DNA of 64,000 nt from Desulfatiglans anilini DSM 4660 (GCF_000422285.1 NZ_KE383814.1:1-64000), one strand, 5' to 3'; shown: positions 27,526 to 35,977, numbered from the stretch's first letter. Program-made: numbers and translations. The notes: a model not told the origin generated them from the letters alone.

Positions 27526-27561
27526 AAAAAAAATCCCCGAATCACGTTTCGATCCGGGGAT
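27526..27561 (-). terminator. Riboswitch-controlled intrinsic terminator before btuF
   Basis: Read on the minus strand, ATCCCCG pairs with CGGGGAT (27555-27561 with 27533-27539), with a few inner pairs, and is followed at once by eight T (27533-27526). It lies between the B12 aptamer and btuF, the position expected for transcriptional control. Confidence 0.85.
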
Positions 27562-27623
27562 AGCCCTGTTTTTATCCGAGAGATCCAGAGGCAGCCGTCT
27601 TTCCGTCGCGGCTTACGCCTCGT

Positions 27624-27803
27624 GTTCAGGCAGGTCTTCTGACTTCCCCGTCCTTCCAGCGACCTTCCCATTCCGGTTGAGGCGGAACAGTGGTCCATGC
27701 ATGCTGAAAGGTTTCCCTGCGTTGCAGCGGAGCGGAGTTACAGCGGCGGGCCCATCCCCGATTCGCACGGGGTTCCCTATTAAGCCTCGTAAGGCGCCTG
27801 AAC
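27624..27803 (-). promoter_or_regulatory. Cobalamin (AdoCbl) riboswitch
   Basis: The minus-strand RNA has the closing P1 stem (27796-27803 with 27624-27631, GCCTGAAC/GTTCAGGC), AATAGGGAACCCCGTG, AATCGGGG, a CCGCCGCTGTAA block, GACCACTG, and the terminal GGGAAGG ... GTCAGAAGACCTGCC core. These match the B12 riboswitch. It should switch off btuF-btuC-btuD-exbBD-tonB-cobTS when adenosylcobalamin is plentiful. Confidence 0.95.
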
Positions 27804-28129
27804 ATGCTTGAGTGGGTTTCCCGCTCCTAACAAGGATCAGGAACCCGGTCTCGCTTCAAGACCAGAAAGACCGGCGCCGATCTATCCCGGGGAAGAGGGC
27901 GGGCACCCGGCTGGACTTCACAGCAGACCTTCCGACTACCGGGTAGTGTGCCACACGACACCGGTGCATCAGCGCGATTTCCAGGTTGAAGCGAGTCTGG
28001 CGATTATTTTGAGTAAATAGTGTAAGACGAAGGCGGGGATTCTGTCAAGCGGCAAAACGACCGAGAGGCAGAGAGGGCAATGGGGAGCAGCATGCCCCGG
28101 GAAAACCGCTATCCGATTGCACCGATGCG
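27804..28129. other. Upstream region of the cobalamin operon; no gene seen
   Basis: About 330 nt between the B12 aptamer and the protease terminator. It should contain the operon promoter on the minus strand, but I cannot point to convincing -35/-10 boxes. A second B12 aptamer is not present. Confidence 0.4.
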
Positions 28130-28176
28130 TAAAAGGGTGAAGGCAAGGCCCCATGGAAGGGCGGGCCTTGCCTTCA
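28130..28176 (-). terminator. Intrinsic terminator of the papain-like protease gene
   Basis: A perfect 14-bp stem (28138-28151 with 28163-28176, GGCAAGGCCC arms) with an 11-nt loop. On the minus strand it is followed by CCCTTTT. It lies about 35 nt past the stop codon. Confidence 0.75.
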
Positions 28177-28210
28177 CGCCTGTCTTGCTGCTGCCGGTCA
28201 AAAACGATTG

Positions 28211-29566
28211 CTATTGGAGGAAAAAGCCGAGGAACGGTTCGCCGGCAGCCCGATGACGCTGCATCTGGGTTTCAAGCTGGTTGAGAAAAACCCGGAGGTC
28301 GAGGGGTGAACAATCCGCCACGTCACCCATGAACTGCATGACCTCATCCGTGTTTTCGATCGTACCGAAGCCCCCCTGCACGACGCTTTGAACGGCCGCG
28401 CGGTTGGCCTTGACGAGCTGCCGGGCCTGGATCAGCAGCCTCGGGTGGGTCAAAAGCACCCGCAGGAGGTTGTCCGCCTGGTTGTAGATCATGCCTGAGC
28501 AGAACTGGCCGAAGGCGGTCTCTTCCATCACCTTGTCGCGGTAGGCGCGGAAGAGGGCGAGATCCCCGGGCACAGGGAGCATGGTCCGGTAGGCGGCGTA
28601 CCAGTCGACGCTGGGGCCGTAGGCGCTGCCGTACTGGTAAGTCCAGTATCCGAACTGCACGTCACCGGCCAACTGGCTGTAGCCGATATTGAAATACCCG
28701 CCAAGGCCTCCCCAGGAAGACCCCCAGCTGTTCTTGCAGATAAAGGAATTGTTCGAGTCGTTCCATCCGACGACGAGGACGAAGTGGTTGCCTTCGTAAG
28801 TTCCGCTTGTCTTGGTGTAAACCCCGGTGCTGTAACTGTAAAAATCGCTGTAGACCTTGTACCACACGACCACGGGGCCGTTGTTATAGATGGCGTTCTT
28901 GATCTCGGTGGAGGTGGCGACTTCACCGCTGTTTGCATAACTCCAACTGGTGAAGTAATAGGTTTCATCCTGCCAGTTGGTGCAGGCATTCGAGCAGGGT
29001 CCTTTGCTTACAGTGTAAGGGTAGCAGGATTCGACCGCCGTGCCGGTGTTTTTCAGGAAGTCCGAAGCGGTGCTGGCATAGCCTCCGGTGCAGTCACCCG
29101 CGGTGCTGCAGGAAAGGACGATCTGCTCCGAGAGGTCGAGGGTGGAGCCGGGAAGGCTGTTGGTGATCATGTACTTGGACTCGAGGGCGGCCACCGGCGC
29201 AAAGCAGAAACAGGAGCCGCAACCCCCCTGATTCTTGACCGAACTGACGTAGTTCGACCCGCCTATGTTTCGCCAATCCAATTGCGTAGGGAGGGCGGCC
29301 CCCCGGGGGGCTGCCGCGGACGCCTCGGCCTCGGGGCCGGCCGTATCCTCCATGGCCCCCAGGAGCTTGCGGCGCTCTTCAGGGGACATGCGCGTGACGG
29401 GGTTTTCCGCGGCGACCCAGTTGGCGCCGGCCGCCTCGATGGCGGCGTTGATTTCATCGATGGTTTCGTCGCAAAAGGCGGGATTGGGTGAAAGCACCAA
29501 CAGCACCGCCAGGATGACGAGACCGGTCAGCGAAAAAAGGCCTTGTTTTCTTCTTCGATTGTTCAT
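28211..29566 (-). CDS. Secreted papain-family (C1A) cysteine protease
   Basis: Exported protein of 451 residues with a signal peptide (~1-32). A short propeptide-like helical stretch (~35-75) is followed by a mature papain domain from ~92 (LPTQLDWRN). The catalytic set is visible: oxyanion Gln113 and Cys119 in KNQGGCGSCFCF, His261 in GNHFVLVVGW, and Asn279 in KNSWGSSWGG. The Trp after the catalytic Cys is replaced by Phe. A helical C-terminal extension (~330-451) has no clear family. It probably degrades peptides outside the cytoplasm. The start codon begins a typical MNNRRRK signal. It stands alone with its own terminator. Confidence 0.88.
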   Translation of the reverse strand: MNNRRRKQGLFSLTGLVILAVLLVLSPNPAFCDETIDEINAAIEAAGANWVAAENPVTRMSPEERRKLLGAMEDTAGPEAEASAAAPRGAALPTQLDWRNIGGSNYVSSVKNQGGCGSCFCFAPVAALESKYMITNSLPGSTLDLSEQIVLSCSTAGDCTGGYASTASDFLKNTGTAVESCYPYTVSKGPCSNACTNWQDETYYFTSWSYANSGEVATSTEIKNAIYNNGPVVVWYKVYSDFYSYSTGVYTKTSGTYEGNHFVLVVGWNDSNNSFICKNSWGSSWGGLGGYFNIGYSQLAGDVQFGYWTYQYGSAYGPSVDWYAAYRTMLPVPGDLALFRAYRDKVMEETAFGQFCSGMIYNQADNLLRVLLTHPRLLIQARQLVKANRAAVQSVVQGGFGTIENTDEVMQFMGDVADCSPLDLRVFLNQLETQMQRHRAAGEPFLGFFLQ

Positions 29567-29961
29567 CGTCGCACCTCCCCATCAAAATAGGATTCAAACG
29601 GTTGGAAACACCCTTATCGCTAAGGTCGTCCTGCAGCGGTTTTTACCGGGGATCTGGCGTATGAACATCTCCGGGTGCCAAACGCGCTTAGGCAGGCTGA
29701 TCGGTTTCCCCAGGGAAACCGATCTTTTCGGACAATCTCGGGATCCATTTGCAGGGTTGCCTGTGCGGCGACCTGTGCGCCGCCTCCGTGCAAACGCCCG
29801 CTCCTCTATACAGCGGCAAAAGGTCCGCATTTCCGGATGAATATATCGATTGACAGGTTTGCCGGCCCGCCGTTCTAAAAAAACCCGATCGATGCTCGTT
29901 CCATCTGTGAAAATTTTTCGAAAGCCGGTGCAGGCCCAGAAGGGAATGAACTTATGGGCGA
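29567..29961. other. Gap holding repeat copy D; no gene
   Basis: The 395-nt gap holds diverged palindromic repeat copy D and a perfect hairpin (ATCGGTTTCCC/GGGAAACCGAT, 29700-29723). Start signals of the protease lie at the left edge. No gene is supported. Confidence 0.5.
29700..29850 (+). repeat. Dispersed palindromic repeat, copy D (diverged)
   Basis: The left end has mutated into a perfect hairpin of its own (29700-29723). It is followed by TTTTCGGACAATCTCGGG, CTGTGCGGCGACC, CGCCGCCTCCGTGCAAACG and, near 29829, ATTTCCGGATG. The central palindrome is altered to GGCG...CGCC, so the arms still pair. Same orientation as the other copies. Confidence 0.65.
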
Positions 29962-30429
29962 TCACCGTTGGGTGTTTTCGAAGTAATCACTGCGGTTGAT
30001 GTCAGGAAACTCGAAAACGACGGGGGTACAGGCCCCTTTTTGGATGATGCCGAGCTTGCAGTCGAAGGTCTTCCCGACTTCGATACCGTATTTCCGGATA
30101 AACTCCGGTCCTGGATGCCATGAGTTGGTCAGGGTGAGCCATTGCTCCCGACTGACCATATCCGCATAGGTTTGATCATAGGTTTCATCGGTGGTGAAGA
30201 GGAATTTGACTTCATGCTGAGGGTATGAAGGGCCGCCGGTTGCTTTGGGTGCGTGGCTCTGTTCGATGGACACGATCTTGGCTTTGCCGTCATAGTAATG
30301 GTAGGAACAAGGCCCGGTCGACATGGATTTTTCCGATTCATGTTGGGGGTTTGCACAGGAAAACTGGGGGATGATCAGGGCCGTGCAGGCCAGAAAACAA
30401 AGCATCTTCCACATTTTCGACTTCCTCAT
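29962..30429 (-). CDS. Small exported protein of unknown function
   Basis: Protein of 155 residues with an N-terminal hydrophobic segment (KMLCFLACTALIIPQFSC) that is a signal peptide or possibly a lipoprotein signal with Cys at ~25, although the residues before the Cys are not a good lipobox. The mature part is hydrophilic, with four Cys in total, and shows no motif I recognise. A longer reading to 30675 is possible, but MRKSKMWKM gives the better signal start. The ribosome-binding site is weak. The gene sits in AT-richer DNA with no operon partner. Confidence 0.55.
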   Translation of the reverse strand: MRKSKMWKMLCFLACTALIIPQFSCANPQHESEKSMSTGPCSYHYYDGKAKIVSIEQSHAPKATGGPSYPQHEVKFLFTTDETYDQTYADMVSREQWLTLTNSWHPGPEFIRKYGIEVGKTFDCKLGIIQKGACTPVVFEFPDINRSDYFENTQR

Positions 30430-30842
30430 CCATTCGGGTTGAAAGCGAGGGCCTCCGAAGGGCTTGAATTCCATGCCCTGCAGCCTACCAGAAGCGTCCT
30501 TTGTCATGCGGAATCGAATCATGTGCAATGATCGATTCGGGGTCATAAACAAACAACTCTCTGCAAAACTTGGAATGCGGACGATTCCTCCGTAGCAGGA
30601 AAAAAACCAAATGAATAGTTGATAGCGCGAAAGAAGGGTAGCAATAAAATACTTTAGAGTTGCATTCCAGCACAAAAGGTAAATGATTGCAATAAAAATG
30701 ATTCAACCGAATCCATTCGCATGCCTGGGATCACGTCCATGGTTAATTATAAGTGTTTGAAATTGTTTTGTTTGAGCATATCTACTTGAGCATGTGACTG
30801 GTGGAGATTCCCACGCGGGGGTCCTCCGCAGTCCGGGGCGCA
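30430..30842. other. AT-rich gap without a supported gene
   Basis: About 410 nt that is markedly more AT-rich than its surroundings (especially 30590-30790) between the small exported protein and the CBS protein. It should hold the promoter of the exported-protein gene. No gene, tRNA or repeat copy was found. Confidence 0.4.
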
Positions 30843-31268
30843 TCAAGCCGCGGATTCGACCAGGTTCCAAAGGGGGAGGATCCCCACGTTCCCGATGATC
30901 CGGCGTTCCCGGTCGACGACGGGGATCTCTTTGATGTTGTGGGCAGCCATTCTTTCGAGGACTTCCTCGATATCGTCGTCTTCCAGGGCATAGATCACGT
31001 GCTTGTCGGCAATGTCCGATACGGATTCGGCGGTGATCAGGGAGAGGGTCCGCGTGAACGAATGCGGGCGGCGGATGGCCATGATGCTGCGGATCAGGGC
31101 TCCGAGTGACACAGAACCCTTCAGCCGGCCTTCGGGGTCCACGAGGTAGAGGCCTCTGACCTGCTCCAGACCGGCGATCTTCCGCGCCACCTCCTTGAGG
31201 GGGCAATCCTCCTCGACTGTCAGATAGGACGTGTTGCCAATGGTTTGGAGCGCCTGGGATACCTTCAT
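30843..31268 (-). CDS. Two-CBS-domain regulatory protein
   Basis: Protein of 141 residues made of two CBS motifs (~7-60 and ~75-135), which usually bind adenine nucleotides. It ends in VVDRERRIIGNVGILPLWNLVE. Its ATG overlaps the antiporter stop by 4 nt, with GGGAGAAAG just upstream, so the two are translationally coupled. It is likely to regulate the antiporter in response to nucleotide state, in place of the fused TrkA-N domain found in classical KefB/KefC. Confidence 0.85.
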   Translation of the reverse strand: MKVSQALQTIGNTSYLTVEEDCPLKEVARKIAGLEQVRGLYLVDPEGRLKGSVSLGALIRSIMAIRRPHSFTRTLSLITAESVSDIADKHVIYALEDDDIEEVLERMAAHNIKEIPVVDRERRIIGNVGILPLWNLVESAA

Positions 31269-32503
31269 GTCTTTCTCCCGTCGTAAGAGGTTTCGCCCGC
31301 TTTGAGAAGCGCGAAACGGACCAGGGGCAGGCAGAGGATCATGCTGATGATGACCGATCCGATGATCGCGTTGACCAGGATGGAGCCGATCTCCGAGACG
31401 GGAAAGATGTTTTCGGCGGTCAGAACGAGGCCGATGGTCCAGCCCGCCTGTGGAGAAAGGGCAAGCCCGAGGTAGCGCCGCAGCGGGTCGGGCGCCCGCG
31501 CGATCGAAGCGCCGCACCACGTCCCGGCCGTCTTGCCGGCCAGGCGAGCGACCACGATCAGGAGCGCCAGGGGACCCGCCGATTGGAGCACCCCAAGCTG
31601 CATGTGCGCTCCTCCGAGCCCGAAGAACAGGCTGAAAACCGGTTCCTCGATCTGTTCGGCCGCCCTGAAAAACTCCCTGTTTCCCCCCAGATTGACGATC
31701 AGGCAGCCGACCACCATGTTGGCCAGGAGACCGGAGAGGCCGAGTGCGTCCGCCACGCCGCTCGTGCTGAAGATGGTGCCGAAAACGACCATCATGTAAG
31801 CCTCGCGCTGCTGGATCAGGCGGCCGATCTGAAGGAGCAGGACGGCGCCTGCTCCGCCGAGCAGCAGGGACTTTGCGATAGGGAGGGCGGCCCTGGAGAG
31901 CAGAGCCTGGAGAGAGACGTCTCCCGGCCCGGTGAGGGTCTGAGCGACGGCGACGGAAAGGGTGAACAGGAGGATCGTCAGCCCGTAGCTGAGCGCGATG
32001 ACACTGAGAAGGGCCGTGGTGAAAGGACCGGCGGCCCGCATTTCGCTCACGACCCCGAGGACGGCCCCCGATGCGGTCGCCACGCAGACGGCCCCGATCA
32101 AAAGGGCCATGGCGACCTGCATCCTCGACCAACCCGGATCGGCTTCCGGCGGGGCGAGGAGGAAGGGGAGCACCCCGAGCAGACAGGCGGCCGGCACCAG
32201 GAAACCGCCTGCGGCCTGAAAGGCCGTGATCGTGAAAATGCTCTTCCCGAGGCGCCGGATGCGTTCGACAATCAGGCTTCCGCCGATCGAGAAGGCGATC
32301 AGGGACATCCCGGCCTTGGTCAGGACGAGCAGTTCGCCGCGGATCAAAGGCTCTGGGAGGATGTTTGTAGCCGATGGGCCCAGCAGGAGCCCGGTCAGAA
32401 GGTATCCGCCCACCCTTGGTGCATGGAGCAGATTGGCGAGCCGACCGCCGAGATAGCAGAGGAGGAGAAGAAGCCCGACCGATAGAAGGGGGTTCGTGAT
32501 CAC
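31265..32503 (-). CDS. CPA2-family (Kef-type) cation/proton antiporter
   Basis: Membrane protein of 412 residues with about 12-13 helices. Its start LLLLCYLGGRLANLLHAPRVGGYLLTGLLLGPS is typical of the CPA2 monovalent cation:proton antiporters (KefB/NapA type). It ends after the membrane domain, with no TrkA-N/RCK regulatory domain, and the coupled CBS gene probably fills that role. I chose GTG at 32503 because it sits right before the first helix with AAAGGTG upstream; the frame is open further but reads into the repeat at 32810. Ion specificity (Na or K) cannot be told. Confidence 0.82.
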   Translation of the reverse strand: MITNPLLSVGLLLLLCYLGGRLANLLHAPRVGGYLLTGLLLGPSATNILPEPLIRGELLVLTKAGMSLIAFSIGGSLIVERIRRLGKSIFTITAFQAAGGFLVPAACLLGVLPFLLAPPEADPGWSRMQVAMALLIGAVCVATASGAVLGVVSEMRAAGPFTTALLSVIALSYGLTILLFTLSVAVAQTLTGPGDVSLQALLSRAALPIAKSLLLGGAGAVLLLQIGRLIQQREAYMMVVFGTIFSTSGVADALGLSGLLANMVVGCLIVNLGGNREFFRAAEQIEEPVFSLFFGLGGAHMQLGVLQSAGPLALLIVVARLAGKTAGTWCGASIARAPDPLRRYLGLALSPQAGWTIGLVLTAENIFPVSEIGSILVNAIIGSVIISMILCLPLVRFALLKAGETSYDGRKT

Positions 32504-32809
32504 CTTTGAGCACCTTTGCCGGGGGCGGTGGGCGGATCGCCCTGTGCTCCCGGAGCCTCCCTCTGGAAAGATCGATACCGATCCGCGTCGAGGGGTCGAA
32601 TGCCGGGTACGCTGCCGATGAAAAACCCGAATGGGATAGATCATACCAGAAACCGCTTCCGCGGACAACCCGCCTCCGTCTTGATCCCGGGGCGGCCTTG
32701 CCGTCGTCATGAAGGCATGGTAAGCTGAAATGAAATTGTCGCAGCTGAGATTTTGTCTGCCTCCGATGAGCATGCTCGTGTTGAGGCTACGGCACTGCCA
32801 TAGCAATGA

Positions 32810-33087
32810 GTTTCCATCCGGAAATGGTTTTTTGGCCAATCTTGGCGTCAATCTGCGCGTTTGCTTGCGTGGCGACCGTCAGGTCGCCTCCGCGCAACCG
32901 ATTGATTTCCTTGATATTGGCCAAACCGGGACCCGCCGCGAAGCGGTGGGACTGAGCACCCGAAGGGTGTGAAGAAACCGGGACCCGCCGCGAAGCGGTG
33001 GGACTGAGCACGCGCAGCGTGTGAAGAAAATTCCTCATTCCCGGATTGGAAACCGGGTTCTCCGGGAAATCATTTCCGGATGGAAAC
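32810..33087 (+). repeat. Dispersed palindromic repeat, copy E (full length)
   Basis: A complete copy with perfect 17-bp terminal inverted repeats: GTTTCCATCCGGAAATG at 32810-32826 and its complement at 33071-33087. Inside are the TTTTTTGGCCAAT / GATATTGGCCAAA arms and the central stem GGCGACC/GGTCGCC with loop GTCA, where the other copies have TGCA. Two tandem 52-nt units (32925-33028) follow, then a GATTGGAAACCGGGTTCTCC tail. No open frame for a transposase fits inside. A target-site duplication is not evident. Confidence 0.88.
32925..33028. repeat. Two tandem 52-nt units with covarying hairpins
   Basis: Units at 32925-32976 and 32977-33028 both begin ACCGGGACCCGCCGCGAAGC and contain hairpin CCGC-GAA-GCGG. 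The second hairpin is CACCC-GAA-GGGTG in unit 1 and CACGC-GCA-GCGTG in unit 2, so one stem pair has changed on both sides. Confidence 0.85.
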
Positions 33088-33157
33088 CAATTAGGTTTAG
33101 GTTGAAGGAGCCCGGTTAGAAGTCCCATCGAGCGGTGGGATTGTCCCGGAGGGGGTA

Positions 33158-35851
33158 GTGGCCATGAAGGACGAAGCGAAGACCAAAGAAGAGTTGCTGC
33201 GTGACTTGCGGGAATTGCGGGGCCGTTTGGCGGCCCTGGAATCCGATTCGAGCACGGTCTGCCCCGATGAGGAGCAGCAGCGAAGAATGGAGGCGGCGCT
33301 GCGCGAATACGAGCGGAAGTGCCGGGTGATTTTCGATCAGACCTTCCAGTTTATCGGTCTTCTGACCCCGGACGGCACCCTCGTGGAGGCCAACAGGACC
33401 GCGCTGCAATTCACTGGCGCCCGGCCTTCGGATGTCATCGGCAAGCCGTTCTGGGATACGCCCTGGTGGCGGCATTCGAAACCTTTGCAGGAGCGGCTCA
33501 AAGAGGCCGTAAAGCAAGCGGCTGCCGGAGAGTTTGTGCGGTTCGAAGTAACCCATACGGCGGCTGACGGAGAGCTGCGCTGCATCGATTTTTCGCTGAA
33601 GCCGGTCCGGGACGAGCGGGGCGAGGTCGTTTATCTCATCCCGGAAGGGCGCGACATCTCGGAACAGAAACGGATTGAAAAAGAACTCCAGCGTTATCGT
33701 GAACACCTCGAGGTGATGGTCAGGGAGAGGACGGCACAGCTGGAGGCGGCGAACGAGGACCTCAAAAAAGAAATGCAGGAGCGCCGCCGGGCGGAAGAGG
33801 CGGTCAGGGAGCGCGAAAAGACGCTTGTCGAGATCGTGCAGGGAAGCCCGATTCCCACCTTTGTAATCGACACCGAACATGTCGTCACCCACTGGAACAA
33901 GGCCTGTGAAACCCTGACAGGCATTCCTGCGGAGAAGATGATCGGGACGAGGGATCAATGGCGCGCCTTCTATCCGGGCGAACGTCCGGTCATGGCGGAT
34001 CTGATCGTGGACCAGGCATCGGAGGCCGAGTTGGCCGCCTATTACGGGGACTGCCATCGTCCATCGGTCGTGAGGGAGGGCGCCTGGGAAGCCGAACGGT
34101 TCTTTCCATCGCTGGGTAAAAAAGGCAAATGGCTGTTTTTTACCGCGGCGCCTCTGAGACGCTCCGACGGCGTCATCATGGGCGCGATCGAGACGTTGCA
34201 GGATCTGACCGAGCGCCATTTGACGGAGGACGCCCTGAGACTTGACGAGGCCCGCCTCGAGGCGCTGCTGAAACTCAATCAGATGGGCGAAGGGTCGATG
34301 CAGGAGATCGCCGGATTCGCCCTCGATCAGGCTGTTTCTTTGACGAAGAGCAAAATGGGATATGTGGGCTTTGTCGATGCGGACGGCAGGACGTTGACCA
34401 TCCACGCCTGGTCGGCGGCGGTGGCCCGTGAGTGCACCATCGAGGCAAAACCCACCGTGTTCGCGCCGGAGACCATGGGCCTCTGGGGAGAGGCGTTGAG
34501 GCAGCGAAAACCCGTGATCACCAATGACTACCGCGCCCCCAACCCATGGAAGAAAGGGTATCCGCCGGGGCATCCGCGCTTGATCCGGCACATGAACATC
34601 CCGGTGTTCGAAGGCGACCGGATCGTCGCCCTGGCGGGGGTGGCCAACAAGGCGGACGATTACGACGGGTCGGACGTCCGCCAGATCACCCTGCTGATGC
34701 AAGGGATGTGGCGGCTTCTCGAGCGACGGCGGGCCGAGGAGGAGCTGCGCAGGCATCGCGATCATCTGGAGGAGTTGGTCAGGGAGCGTACAGCGGACCT
34801 GATCGAGTCGGAGGAGAAGTACCGCACCCTGGTCGAGAACGTGCCGCTGGTCGTCTACCGCGTTTCACTGGACGGGAAGGTGTTGTTCGTCAACCATTTC
34901 GTCACCGAGATCTTCGGCTACAGCCCGGCCGAGATATTCCGCTGCCCCGCTTTGCTCTTGAAGGACTGCGTGTGCAGCGAGGACCTCGAGATCGTCAAAG
35001 AACTCCGTGAAAAAACGCTTCATAAGGGTCAGGAGTTTCTGGCCGAGTACCGCATCCGGCACAAGAAGGGGCATGTGGTCTACGTGATGGATCACGCTAT
35101 CCCGTTTGAATCGCCGGATGGCCGGATCAAGGGGGCGGACGGGATCATCATGGATGTCACCAGCCGGATCAAGCTGCGGGAAGAGCTGGTGCGCGCCGAA
35201 GAGCAGAAGACCATTACGGAGGTCTCCGCCCGGCTGGCGCATGAAATCCGCAATCCGCTGGTGTCGGCCGGCGGGTTTGCGAGGCGGCTTCTGGCCTCGA
35301 TGGATCAGCACGATCCCAACCGCGCGAAGGTGGAGATCATCGTCAAGGAGGTTCGCCGTCTGGAGACGATCCTCCGCATGATCCTCAACTACCTCCAGCC
35401 GGTCAAGCTGTATCTTTCGAAGAACGATCCCAACGGGCTCGTCGAGAACGCCCTGAACGCGGTCGAGTCCGAGCTGAGAGAAAGCGGCGTCGCGGTGCGG
35501 CTCGATCTCAGTCCGGATGTGCCCGAGATCACCGTCGACCGCCTGCAGATCGAACTCGTCCTGGAGACCCTGATCAAGCAGGCCATCAACCAGATCAAGG
35601 ACGGAGGAGAGCTTTTTATCGGCACCACCGCAGCCGAGGGGGTTCTCAAACTGGTGATGAAATACCCCGTCAAACACGTTTCAAGGGATGATGTCGAGCA
35701 TTTCTTCTACCCGTTCATCTCGTCTGAAAAGGCCTACGACACGGCGGACCTCCCGCTCTCCAAGATCGTCATCAACAAGCACGGGGGCGACATCGATGTC
35801 AGGCTCGAGAAGCCGGATACGCTGGTGCTCCGGATCCTGATGCCCCTCTGA
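33158..35851 (+). CDS. Multi-PAS/GAF histidine kinase with degenerate ATP-binding domain
   Basis: Signal-transduction protein of 897 residues with no membrane segment. The order is coiled coil, PAS (~55-175), coiled coil (~180-225), second PAS (~230-350, related to the first PAS of the kinase at 3255), GAF-like domain (~365-530), third PAS (~560-675), and phosphoacceptor domain with His695 in AHEIRNP. In the ATPase domain the N-box Asn is Gln808 (LIKQAIN). The DxGxG G1 box is missing: the segment reads LVMKYPVKHVSRDDVEHFFYPF. The glycine-rich G2 loop reads YDTADLPLSKIVINKHGG. It may not autophosphorylate and could act as a phospho-relay or scaffold. GTG at 33158 or ATG at 33164 could both use GGAGGGGG. 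Confidence 0.85.
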   Translation: MAMKDEAKTKEELLRDLRELRGRLAALESDSSTVCPDEEQQRRMEAALREYERKCRVIFDQTFQFIGLLTPDGTLVEANRTALQFTGARPSDVIGKPFWDTPWWRHSKPLQERLKEAVKQAAAGEFVRFEVTHTAADGELRCIDFSLKPVRDERGEVVYLIPEGRDISEQKRIEKELQRYREHLEVMVRERTAQLEAANEDLKKEMQERRRAEEAVREREKTLVEIVQGSPIPTFVIDTEHVVTHWNKACETLTGIPAEKMIGTRDQWRAFYPGERPVMADLIVDQASEAELAAYYGDCHRPSVVREGAWEAERFFPSLGKKGKWLFFTAAPLRRSDGVIMGAIETLQDLTERHLTEDALRLDEARLEALLKLNQMGEGSMQEIAGFALDQAVSLTKSKMGYVGFVDADGRTLTIHAWSAAVARECTIEAKPTVFAPETMGLWGEALRQRKPVITNDYRAPNPWKKGYPPGHPRLIRHMNIPVFEGDRIVALAGVANKADDYDGSDVRQITLLMQGMWRLLERRRAEEELRRHRDHLEELVRERTADLIESEEKYRTLVENVPLVVYRVSLDGKVLFVNHFVTEIFGYSPAEIFRCPALLLKDCVCSEDLEIVKELREKTLHKGQEFLAEYRIRHKKGHVVYVMDHAIPFESPDGRIKGADGIIMDVTSRIKLREELVRAEEQKTITEVSARLAHEIRNPLVSAGGFARRLLASMDQHDPNRAKVEIIVKEVRRLETILRMILNYLQPVKLYLSKNDPNGLVENALNAVESELRESGVAVRLDLSPDVPEITVDRLQIELVLETLIKQAINQIKDGGELFIGTTAAEGVLKLVMKYPVKHVSRDDVEHFFYPFISSEKAYDTADLPLSKIVINKHGGDIDVRLEKPDTLVLRILMPL

Positions 35852-35854
35852 GTT

Positions 35855-35970
35855 TTCCTCCGGAAAGGCCCTTTCTGACCATCCCGGCTTCGATGTGCGC
35901 GTTTGCTTGTGCGGCGGACCTGCAGGTCGTCTCCGCACAAGCACTGCTTTTCCCTGATATGGCCAAAAAA
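35855..35970 (+). repeat. Dispersed palindromic repeat, copy F
   Basis: It begins 4 nt after the kinase stop codon. CTCCGGAAAGGCC left end, then GCGCGTTTGCTTGTGCGGC, GGACCTGCAGGTC centre, CTCCGCACAAGC, and a CCCTGATATGGCC return arm. The right terminal repeat is missing. It lies between convergent genes, so it may serve as a terminator for both. Confidence 0.75.
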
Positions 35971-35977
35971 ATCTCAT

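Larger units (their letters stand above)
32504..33157. other. Divergent region between antiporter and PAS kinase
   Basis: About 650 nt holding palindromic repeat copy E (32810-33087), the best-preserved copy. 32504-32809 contains no supported gene. The kinase ribosome-binding site (GGAGGGGG) is at the right end. Confidence 0.5.

Noticed and set aside
27804-28010. Second B12 aptamer or other riboswitch upstream of the first
   Set aside because: The conserved B12 core blocks occur only once; the region lacks a second closing stem.
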